A stretch of 6,279 nt of DNA from an uncultured Selenomonas sp. (GTDB lineage: Bacteria; Bacillota; Negativicutes; Selenomonadales; Selenomonadaceae), in contig CALGGN010000031.1 in assembly GCA_937915915.1 (NCBI GenBank), positions 1 to 6,279 on the forward strand, written 5' to 3'. Of this stretch, positions 1 through 5,913 are shown one piece after another. Under the pieces are notes generated by a model. The model was given only the letters and a program-made list of their open reading frames with translations. It searched no databases and was not told where the DNA came from. Both the position numbers and the translations under genes were made by a program. Every line of letters begins with the position of its first letter. Positions within the stretch are counted from its first letter, which is position 1.

Positions 1-1651
1 GGCCGCAGATCAGGAACATGAAGATCACCGCGTAGCGTGCCCGATTGATGAGCCGTGCCACAATGTGCACATAGCGGTTCTTCGTACGGTTGAACCATTC
101 ATTGAATGCCGTGAAGAACCGATCCAAAAGACCTGTCCGCTTCTCGTCCAGAGCATGGGGCTTCAGGATCATGGCGCAGAGCGCCGGCGTCAGGGTAAGC
201 GCCACAAACGCAGAAAGCGCCATGGAAATCGCAATGGTCAGCGCGAACTGCCGATACAGCACGCCCATCATTCCGCCCAAGAACGCCACAGGAACGAAGA
301 CCGCCGCCAGCACAAAGGCAATCGCCACCACAGGTCCCTGCACCTCGTCCATGGCACGCTCCGTCGCATCAATCGGCGTCAAGCCGCTTTCCATATGATG
401 TTCTACGTTCTCAATGACCACGATGGCATCATCGACCACAAGCCCGATGGCAAGCACCATCGCGAAAAGGGTCAGCGTATTGATGGAAAATCCAAGAATC
501 AGAAATGCCGCAAAGGTCCCGATCAGGGAAACCGGCACCGCAAGCAGCGGAATGAGCGTCGCACGCCAGTTCTGCAGGAACACAAAGATGACCAGCACCA
601 CCAGCAGCAATGCCTCTATAAATGTCTCCGTGACCTCATGGATCGAGGCGCGGATATAGTCCGTGCTGTCGAATATCTGGGACAGTTTCAGCCCCGGAGG
701 CAGATCCGGACGCGCCTTGTCCAGGATCTCCTGCACATTTGCCACGGTATCCATCGCATTGGCATCGCTTGTCATCTGGATGCCGAATCCCACCGCAGGA
801 TATCCGTTGAATTTCGCGACGATGTTGTTGTCCTTTTGGCCGGTCTCGATGCGTGCCACATCTTTCAGCCGCACAATGGCGCCAAGCCCATCCGCACGCA
901 GAATGACATTCCCGAATTCCTCCGCTGTCACCAGTCGGCCTTGCACCTTGCCCGTATACTGCTTCTCCTGCCCGTTCGTTGCAGGCATGGCGCCCACCAC
1001 GCCTGCCGCCGCCTGCAGATTCTGCTCCTCCAGAGACGAGACCACATCTGACACAGACAATTCCAGCTCCGCGAGCTTGTCGGGATCCAGCCAGATACGC
1101 ATGGAATAATCCGATCCAAATACCCGCACATCGCCCACGCCGTCCACGCGCTTGATCTGATCCATCAGATAGATGTCCGCATAGTTTTTCATGAAGGCGC
1201 GGTCGTATCTCCCATCCGGAGAATTCAGGGAAATCATCAGCGCCATATCATTCGATGCCTTGCGGGTCGTCACGCCGACCTTCTGCACATCCGCTGGGAG
1301 GCTCGCATTCGCGATGGCGACATTGTTCTGCACCTTGACAGAGTCCATATCGCCGTCTGTCCCTACCTGAAACACGACCTGCAGGTTATAGCGCCCCGTA
1401 TCGTCCGAATTGGAGCTCATATAGTCCATGCCGTCCGTACCGTTGACCTGCTGCTCGATGATCTGTGCAATGGTCTCATTGACAACATCCGCATTCGCGC
1501 CCGTGTAGCTCGTGCTCACGGAAATCGTGGGCGGCGAAATCTGCGGATACTGGGCAATCGGCAGTTGCAACCCTGCTAATATGCCCACCAGCACGATGAT
1601 GATTGCGATGACGATCGCAAAAATCGGCCGATGGATAAAGAATTTTGCCAC
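1..1651 (-). CDS. RND multidrug efflux transporter, AcrB/MexB-like (HAE1 family), N-terminal 550 residues
   Basis: Inner-membrane proton/drug antiporter subunit of a tripartite efflux pump; it takes up drugs or other amphiphiles from the periplasm or membrane and passes them to an outer-membrane channel. The frame stays open from 1651 to the window edge. The GTG start (1651-1649) follows GGAGG at 1659-1663 with a 7-nt spacer. The protein opens with the family signature AKFFIHRPIFAIVIAIII (first membrane helix, about residues 10-28) and LPIAQYPQISPPTISV. Porter-domain sequence follows, then membrane helices from about residue 340. The proton-relay motif GLVVDDAIVVIEN places its two Asp at residues 407 and 408, the same numbers as in E. 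coli AcrB. Full family members have about 1,030-1,050 residues, so about half is outside the window, including the lysine of the fourth-helix relay. It lies 12 nt after the adaptor gene and is surely co-transcribed with it. The family call is very secure; the substrate is unknown. Confidence 0.97.
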   Translation of the reverse strand, partial: MAKFFIHRPIFAIVIAIIIVLVGILAGLQLPIAQYPQISPPTISVSTSYTGANADVVNETIAQIIEQQVNGTDGMDYMSSNSDDTGRYNLQVVFQVGTDGDMDSVKVQNNVAIANASLPADVQKVGVTTRKASNDMALMISLNSPDGRYDRAFMKNYADIYLMDQIKRVDGVGDVRVFGSDYSMRIWLDPDKLAELELSVSDVVSSLEEQNLQAAAGVVGAMPATNGQEKQYTGKVQGRLVTAEEFGNVILRADGLGAIVRLKDVARIETGQKDNNIVAKFNGYPAVGFGIQMTSDANAMDTVANVQEILDKARPDLPPGLKLSQIFDSTDYIRASIHEVTETFIEALLLVVLVIFVFLQNWRATLIPLLAVPVSLIGTFAAFLILGFSINTLTLFAMVLAIGLVVDDAIVVIENVEHHMESGLTPIDATERAMDEVQGPVVAIAFVLAAVFVPVAFLGGMMGVLYRQFALTIAISMALSAFVALTLTPALCAMILKPHALDEKRTGLLDRFFTAFNEWFNRTKNRYVHIVARLINRARYAVIFMFLICG

Positions 1652-1658
1652 TCCAATG

Positions 1659-1663
1659 CCTCC
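1659..1663 (-). promoter_or_regulatory. Ribosome binding site fixing the GTG start of the RND transporter
   Basis: On the minus strand GGAGG follows directly on the adaptor stop codon (TAAGGAGG, 1659-1666), 7 nt before GTG at 1651. The protein then begins at the expected family N-terminus, with no in-frame ATG nearby, so the GTG start is well supported. Confidence 0.85.
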
Positions 1664-2875
1664 TTACGACTTCGATGGCGCATTCAGTTTGCTGTCATTG
1701 AAGGGTGTCGTATCTGCCTTCAGGGAGAACCCCATCTCCTCGGCGGAGGTCATCGTGATGTTCAGCGGCATGCCCTCGCGCAGGCTGCTGAGTCCCTCCA
1801 CGACCACCACATCGCTCGGTGTCAAGCCATCCTTTATAATGTAGTAGCTTCCCACCTTGTCGCCCAGCGTGACGGTCCGCGCCTCAGACTTGTTGTCCTG
1901 CCCGACCACCATGACAAAGGATTTCCCCAGAAGCTGCTGCACAGCACGCTGGGGAACCAGCATCGCATTCGGCACGACCTTGCCCGAAAGCTTCACGCGC
2001 ACAAACATGCCCGGCAGCAAAAAGTCATCCGGATTGGCGAAAAGCGCCTTCAAGGTCAGCGTCCCCGTGTTGTCCGCAAGGCCGCGGTCCGATTCTGCGA
2101 TTTGCCCGAGCAGCGGATACTGCGTCCCGTCGGCAAGCGTCAGCGACACATTGACATCTCCCTGCCCGCCATACTGCGATGTGGAGACATTCATGAACTT
2201 CAAATACTCCGTCTCGCTGATGCTGAACTGTGCATAGACCGGATCAGAGGAGCCGATGGTCACCAGATTCGTCACCCCTGCCACCGCGAAAGTCCCGACT
2301 GCCACATCATCCACGGCAAGCTGTCCCGACATCGGCGCGTAAATCACCGTATCCGCCAGATCTTCCTGCGCCTTCTTCAAAAGAGCGGCATTCGCCGCTG
2401 CGGAAGCCTCGTAGGACTGTACATTCGCCCGCTGCGTTGTCACGGATTGCTCCGAAATCGCCTCGGACTCATAGAGATGCTCATAACGCGCCAAATCAAT
2501 GCGCGCATTGTTGAGCGTGGCCTCTGACTGCGCCAGATTCGCCTGGGCCTGCAAGACGGCAGACTCATACTGGCGGGAATCAATCCGGTAGAGCGGCTGC
2601 CCTGCCTGCACCATCTGTCCGCCCGTCACATATTTTTCCACCACTTTGCCGGAAACTTTGGACTGGACATAGACCTCGTTTTTGCCCACGATCTTGCCCG
2701 CGTATTCCGCGGCAATCGGCGTATCCTGCTGGATCACCATCATCGTCTTGACCTGCACCGCATTCATCTGCTGTGCCTGCTGCTCATCGTTCCCGCATCC
2801 GCTGAAGAGCGAAGCCGAGATCATCATAGCCGCCGCCAGCACGGCGCTTGCTTTCTTATGCTTTAGAAAAAACAA
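1664..2875 (-). CDS. RND efflux periplasmic adaptor (membrane fusion) lipoprotein, AcrA/MexA-like
   Basis: Periplasmic adaptor linking the RND transporter to an outer-membrane channel. I place the start at TTG 2875-2873, giving 403 residues, because AAAGGGGG (2883-2890) ends 7 nt upstream and the protein then begins MFFLKHKK followed by a hydrophobic stretch and FSGC, a lipoprotein signal with Cys27 as the lipidated residue. A start at ATG 2974 would add 33 residues, overlap the promoter and bury the signal peptide. After the Cys come a Gln-rich linker, the first lipoyl half (about 65-99, SKVSGKVVEKYVTGGQMVQAG), an alpha-helical hairpin rich in Ala, Gln and Glu, the second lipoyl half (VIYAPMSGQLAVDD) and the beta-barrel with the strongly AcrA-like FANPDDFLLPGMFVRVKL. 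Length matches AcrA (397) and MexA (383). The +2 residue is Gly, as in MexA, not the Asp of AcrA. It is the first gene of the efflux operon. Confidence 0.96.
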   Translation of the reverse strand: MFFLKHKKASAVLAAAMMISASLFSGCGNDEQQAQQMNAVQVKTMMVIQQDTPIAAEYAGKIVGKNEVYVQSKVSGKVVEKYVTGGQMVQAGQPLYRIDSRQYESAVLQAQANLAQSEATLNNARIDLARYEHLYESEAISEQSVTTQRANVQSYEASAAANAALLKKAQEDLADTVIYAPMSGQLAVDDVAVGTFAVAGVTNLVTIGSSDPVYAQFSISETEYLKFMNVSTSQYGGQGDVNVSLTLADGTQYPLLGQIAESDRGLADNTGTLTLKALFANPDDFLLPGMFVRVKLSGKVVPNAMLVPQRAVQQLLGKSFVMVVGQDNKSEARTVTLGDKVGSYYIIKDGLTPSDVVVVEGLSSLREGMPLNITMTSAEEMGFSLKADTTPFNDSKLNAPSKS

Positions 2876-2882
2876 AAAATAA

Positions 2883-2890
2883 CCCCCTTT
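2883..2890 (-). promoter_or_regulatory. Ribosome binding site that selects the TTG start of the adaptor gene
   Basis: AAAGGGGG on the minus strand lies 7 nt (2876-2882) before TTG 2875. No ATG or GTG sits at a suitable distance, and starting here restores a normal lipoprotein signal peptide. Confidence 0.8.
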
Positions 2891-2955
2891 GAACAGAGCC
2901 AAAATTGCACAAAATATCCTGCTGAAACAGGAAAGAGTCCAATATAACAAACTAT

Positions 2956-2984
2956 ATGATATCGTATTCTCCAAAAGAAGTCAA
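2956..2984 (-). promoter_or_regulatory. Sigma-A (sigma-70 type) promoter of the efflux operon
   Basis: On the minus strand TTGACT (2979-2984, five of six matches to the -35 consensus) is separated by exactly 17 nt from TATCAT (2956-2961, five of six to the -10 consensus). Transcription would start near 2949, giving a leader of about 73 nt before the adaptor TTG. The region is much richer in A+T than the flanking genes. A short imperfect dyad, ATATA-GTTTGT-TATAT (2942-2957), covers the -10 edge and the expected start point; it could be a repressor site but its arms are only 5 bp and A+T-rich. Confidence 0.75.
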
Positions 2985-3010
2985 GAATTGCGCATTTTCT
3001 TACAATTTGT

Positions 3011-3823
3011 TTAATTTTCGAGCGATATCCTTTCCAAATCGTCCGGGACGAGCACATTCCCTTGATAGTACCGTCTCGCTTCCTCCGTATAATTCGCTTT
3101 TCGATGTGCCATATCTTTGTCCTCGGTGTGATAGAGCACAAGATTTTTTACGCCCAGCTCTGTTGCAAGCTCGCTGGCTTCCTTGACCGTACTGTGATTC
3201 TTCTCGTAGGGCTTGAATACATCCCGTGCCCCGTAGAGGCAGAACGCCTCGGAAAGCAGCCAGTCCGCCCCCTCCGCATACTGTTTCGCATGCTCATTGT
3301 ACGGTTCGTCCCCCAGACAGGTGAACCTCATGCCATCCGAAAATTCCAGCTGATAGCCGAACTGCTTCGCCTTGGTAGAAAGGATATCGAATGCCGTGAG
3401 CACAAGCCCCTCGAAGGGAACTTTCTCCCCATCCTTCATTTCCTGCAGGATGATGCGGCTGCCGAGCTGCGCCAGATCCTTCTTTTTCAGCGTCATGCGC
3501 GCCATCGTTTCCAGCATCTCCTTTACCGCATCATGGCAGTAGATATGGAGTTCTCCCTCAAACTTCCCCTGGTTCATGAGCGTCGCGATCTTGCGGATCA
3601 CCCAAATGACCCCCAGCACATGATCCGTATGCCCATGGGTCACGAACATGTGATGCACACGCTTCCAGTCCGCTCCCGCAAGCTCCATCTGCCGCAGGAT
3701 TCCATTCCCCCCGCCGGCATCCGTCAAAAAGATCTCCCCATTCTCCAGCCTCACAAAGAAACAGGTATTATAGCAATGCGTCACCATCGCGTTCCCCGTC
3801 CCCAGCATCACAAGCTCTCTCAT
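3011..3823 (-). CDS. Metallo-beta-lactamase-fold hydrolase, tRNase Z/arylsulfatase-like branch
   Basis: A 270-residue cytoplasmic protein (no signal peptide) of the MBL superfamily. ATG 3823 is preceded by GGAGG (3832-3836) at 8 nt. The N-terminal LGTGNAMVTHCYNTCFFV and the Asp of LTDAGGG (residue 35) match the first strands of the fold. THGHTDHVLG gives the metal motif H63-x-H65-x-D67-H68. GDEPYN supplies Asp172, HSTVKEASELA (His210) resembles the tRNase Z HST-x-EA element, and LVLYHTED supplies a late His232. The third-motif histidine expected just before the FGYQLEF turn (154-160) is not there; the aligned position is around Ser149-Thr150. It therefore resembles tRNase Z but lacks one usual ligand and a recognisable exosite arm, so I do not call it ribonuclease Z. 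The actual substrate is unknown. It stands alone between a putative terminator and the efflux promoter, with no clear terminator after its TAA. Confidence 0.9.
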   Translation of the reverse strand: MRELVMLGTGNAMVTHCYNTCFFVRLENGEIFLTDAGGGNGILRQMELAGADWKRVHHMFVTHGHTDHVLGVIWVIRKIATLMNQGKFEGELHIYCHDAVKEMLETMARMTLKKKDLAQLGSRIILQEMKDGEKVPFEGLVLTAFDILSTKAKQFGYQLEFSDGMRFTCLGDEPYNEHAKQYAEGADWLLSEAFCLYGARDVFKPYEKNHSTVKEASELATELGVKNLVLYHTEDKDMAHRKANYTEEARRYYQGNVLVPDDLERISLEN

Positions 3824-3854
3824 AACAACATCCTCCGGTTCCTTATAGGTCGTA

Positions 3855-3860
3855 ATTATC
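3855..3860 (-). promoter_or_regulatory. Possible -10 element for the MBL hydrolase gene
   Basis: GATAAT on the minus strand matches five of six bases of the -10 consensus and lies between the stem-loop and the hydrolase ribosome binding site, where a promoter would be needed if the stem-loop terminates the upstream operon. No good -35 is found at 16-18 nt because that space is occupied by the hairpin, so this is a weak call. Confidence 0.3.
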
Positions 3861-3869
3861 CTACATGAA

Positions 3870-3900
3870 AGGCTCCCCGTTGCCAGCCAGCGAGGAGCCT
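3870..3900 (-). terminator. Stem-loop after rnc, probable intrinsic terminator with a poor U-tract
   Basis: On the minus strand AGGCTCCTCG (3891-3900) pairs with CGGGGAGCCT (3870-3879) over 10 bp with one G-U pair, leaving an 11-nt loop. It starts 19 nt after the rnc stop. The 3' side continues as TTCATGTAGG, so the usual run of U is nearly absent; termination may be incomplete or need a factor. Hairpin pairing is plain in the sequence; its function is inferred from position. Confidence 0.6.
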
Positions 3901-3919
3901 CCTTGTCATTCGATCACAT

Positions 3920-4633
3920 TCATTTTCGCAATTTTGACAGCGCTTCTTTCGCTGCCATCTGTTCCGCTTCCTTTTTGCTCCGCCCAAGCCCCGTCCCATA
4001 CACGGTGCCCTCGATGCTTACCGCGAATTCATAGGAACGGTCATGATCCGGCCCTGTCGCGCGCAGTTCCACATAGTCTACATGGCGATCCGGCTTACGC
4101 TGGACGATTTCCTGCAGGATCGTCTTGTAGTCCTGCAGATTCTCGCCCAATCGGACGCGCGCAAACTCAGGCTCCAATTGCCGAAGCACATAGTCCTTCG
4201 CAGTCTCCCAGCCCTGATCCAGGTAAATCGCGCCAATCACGGCCTCAAAGGCATCCTCCAGATTCGAGGTCCGCGTCCTGCCGCCCCCCATCTCCTCGCC
4301 ATGCCCCAAGAGCAGCGCATCACCGAGGGCCAGATGCCCCGCAAGCTTCGCAAGGGTTGCCGAGCATACGATGCTCGCCCTTGTCTTCGTCAGCTCACCC
4401 TCGGGCAGCTTCGGGAAATGCTCATACAGATAGGTGCTGGAAGCAAGTTCCAGCACCGCATCTCCAAGAAATTCCAGTCGTTCGTTATGCATCACATGAC
4501 GCTTTGCCTCATTCGCATAGGAAGTATGCGTCAACGCAGCATTGAGATAGCCAAGATTCCGGAAATGAACGCCCAGCCGCTGCTCCAAAGCGCGAAGCTC
4601 CTGCTCGCGGCGGGCTGTCAGCTTATCACCCAT
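3920..4633 (-). CDS. rnc: Ribonuclease III
   Basis: Double-strand-specific endoribonuclease that processes rRNA precursors and structured mRNAs in the cytoplasm. With ATG 4633 as start it has 237 residues, normal for the family. The catalytic domain shows NERLEFLGDAVLEL (Glu51, Glu54, Asp58) and LEDAFEAVIGAIYLD (Asp127, Glu130), the full set of Mg2+-binding residues known from the Aquifex and E. coli enzymes. A C-terminal double-stranded-RNA-binding domain runs from about residue 160, from DYKTILQEIVQ to GLGRSKKEAEQMAAKEAL. ATG 4633 lies 8 nt after the fabF stop; a weak AGG (4638-4640) sits 4 nt upstream and GAGGA (4646-4650), inside the fabF end, 12 nt upstream. An alternative TTG at 4645 would overlap the fabF stop, but GAGGA would then touch the start codon, so I prefer ATG. 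Translation is probably coupled to fabF. The stem-loop downstream separates it from the next gene. Confidence 0.97.
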   Translation of the reverse strand: MGDKLTARREQELRALEQRLGVHFRNLGYLNAALTHTSYANEAKRHVMHNERLEFLGDAVLELASSTYLYEHFPKLPEGELTKTRASIVCSATLAKLAGHLALGDALLLGHGEEMGGGRTRTSNLEDAFEAVIGAIYLDQGWETAKDYVLRQLEPEFARVRLGENLQDYKTILQEIVQRKPDRHVDYVELRATGPDHDRSYEFAVSIEGTVYGTGLGRSKKEAEQMAAKEALSKLRK

Positions 4634-4641
4634 GCAACCTA

Positions 4642-5886
4642 TCAATCCTCATACTTCTTGATGACCAGGCAGGCATTATGTCCGCCGAAGCCAAAGGAAT
4701 TGGAAATCGCTGCCCGCACCTTCTTCGCCTTTGCCTTGTTGGGCACATAATCCAGATCCATACCCTCATCCTGCGTTTCGTAATTGATGGTCGGCGGCAG
4801 CATATCATTCTGGACAGCCAGCACCGTCGCGATGCATTCCACACCGCCCGCTGCCCCAAGCATGTGGCCGGTCATGGATTTGGTGGAGGAAACAGAAACC
4901 GTCTTTGCCGCCTCGCCGAACACAGTTTTGATTGCCTCGGTCTCACCCGCATCATTCATATGCGTGGATGTGCCGTGAGCATTCACATAGTCCACTTCCT
5001 CGGCCTTCATACCCGCGTCATCCAGCGCAAGCTGAATGCACTTGGACTGGTATTCCCCGTGGGGAGCAGGGCTCGTGATGTGATAGGCATCATTGTTCAT
5101 CCCATAGCCCACAAGCTCCGCATAGATCTTCGCGCCGCGTGCCTTTGCATGTTCCAGGCTTTCCAGCACCACCAGGCCGGCGCCCTCGCCCATGACAAAA
5201 CCGCTGCGGTTCTTGTCAAAGGGGCGGGAGGCATGGGCAGGATCATCATTGTGGTCCATGCAGAGCGCCTTCATCGCGCAGAAACCAGCCACCGCAGCAG
5301 GGGAAACACTGGCCTCCGTACCGCCTGCCACCATCACATCCGCCTCGCCGCGCTGGATCACGCGGAACGCGTCGCCAATGCAGTTCGCTCCCGTGGCGCA
5401 CGCCGTCACCACACAGCTGGAAGGACCATGCAGGTGGAAGGTGATGGCGACATGACCTGCCGCCATATTCGGAATCATCATCGGAATGAAGAACGGACTG
5501 ATGCGACCCGGTCCCTTGGCAAACATCTTCTCATACTGGGAATGCATTGTTTCGATGCCGCCGATGCCGGACCCCACATAGGCGCCGATACGGTTGAGAT
5601 CCTCTTTCTCCAGATCCAGCTTTGCATCTTCGATTGCCATCTTGGCCGCTGCCACCGCGAACTGCGTATAGCGATCCATACGCTTCGATTCTTTCTTGTC
5701 GATATAGTCCTCCGGAACAAAATCCGTCACTTCGCCGGCAATCTGGGAACTGACCTCCGCAGGATCAAAGCGCGTAATGCGTTCAATGCCGTTCTTTCCC
5801 TCCAAAAGAGCTTTCCAGAAATTCTCCGCACCGATACCGATTGGCGTTATCGCCCCCATACCGGTGATCACTACACGATTGCTCAA
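4642..5886 (-). CDS. fabF: 3-oxoacyl-[acyl-carrier-protein] synthase II (beta-ketoacyl-ACP synthase II)
   Basis: Cytoplasmic condensing enzyme of type II fatty acid synthesis; it joins malonyl-ACP to a growing acyl-ACP with loss of CO2. The 414-residue protein has a complete thiolase fold with Cys163 in VVTACATGANCIG, His304 in NAHGTST and His341 in STKSMTGHMLGAAGG. These match the Cys-His-His triad of E. coli FabF (163/303/340). The C-terminal NSFGFGGHNA carries the gatekeeper Phe at 400. The start is TTG 5886-5884, preceded by AAAGGGG (5895-5901) with an 8-nt gap, and the protein then begins SNRVVITGMGAITPIG, exactly the family N-terminus. It follows the flavoprotein gene by 27 nt and precedes rnc by 8 nt, so all three are likely one transcript. 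fabF followed by rnc is a common Firmicute arrangement. FabB is a possible confusion, but length and sequence favour FabF. Confidence 0.98.
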   Translation of the reverse strand: MSNRVVITGMGAITPIGIGAENFWKALLEGKNGIERITRFDPAEVSSQIAGEVTDFVPEDYIDKKESKRMDRYTQFAVAAAKMAIEDAKLDLEKEDLNRIGAYVGSGIGGIETMHSQYEKMFAKGPGRISPFFIPMMIPNMAAGHVAITFHLHGPSSCVVTACATGANCIGDAFRVIQRGEADVMVAGGTEASVSPAAVAGFCAMKALCMDHNDDPAHASRPFDKNRSGFVMGEGAGLVVLESLEHAKARGAKIYAELVGYGMNNDAYHITSPAPHGEYQSKCIQLALDDAGMKAEEVDYVNAHGTSTHMNDAGETEAIKTVFGEAAKTVSVSSTKSMTGHMLGAAGGVECIATVLAVQNDMLPPTINYETQDEGMDLDYVPNKAKAKKVRAAISNSFGFGGHNACLVIKKYED

Positions 5887-5894
5887 TGCAATAG

Positions 5895-5901
5895 CCCCTT
5901 T
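5895..5901 (-). promoter_or_regulatory. Ribosome binding site that selects the TTG start of fabF
   Basis: AAAGGGG on the minus strand stands 8 nt (5887-5894) before TTG 5886. No ATG or GTG initiates at the conserved N-terminus, so TTG is the start. Confidence 0.8.
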
Positions 5902-5913
5902 CCTATGACAATC

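Noticed and set aside
65..1051. A 328-codon open frame on the plus strand
   Set aside because: It is antisense to the RND transporter; its translation is rich in Arg, His and Gln with no recognisable domain, and the minus-strand frame carries conserved family motifs.
1631..2527. A 298-codon open frame on the plus strand
   Set aside because: It lies across the adaptor gene in antisense, has biased His/Arg composition and no family features; it is a shadow of the real gene.
2917..2932. Small inverted repeat TCCTG/CAGGA in the efflux leader
   Set aside because: Only 5 bp with a 6-nt loop, not followed by a U-run and not near enough to the ribosome binding site to suggest attenuation.
2986..3007. 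AATTG/CAATT dyad after the hydrolase stop, considered as a terminator
   Set aside because: Five A+T-rich pairs around a 12-nt loop without a U-tract are too weak to call.
3062..3868. A 268-codon open frame on the plus strand
   Set aside because: It mirrors the MBL hydrolase, whose metal-binding motifs are unmistakable on the minus strand.
3898..3904. AAGGAGG on the minus strand, a perfect ribosome-binding-like box after rnc
   Set aside because: No start codon follows at a usable distance and it lies partly in the 5' arm of the stem-loop; it is more likely a by-product of the hairpin sequence.
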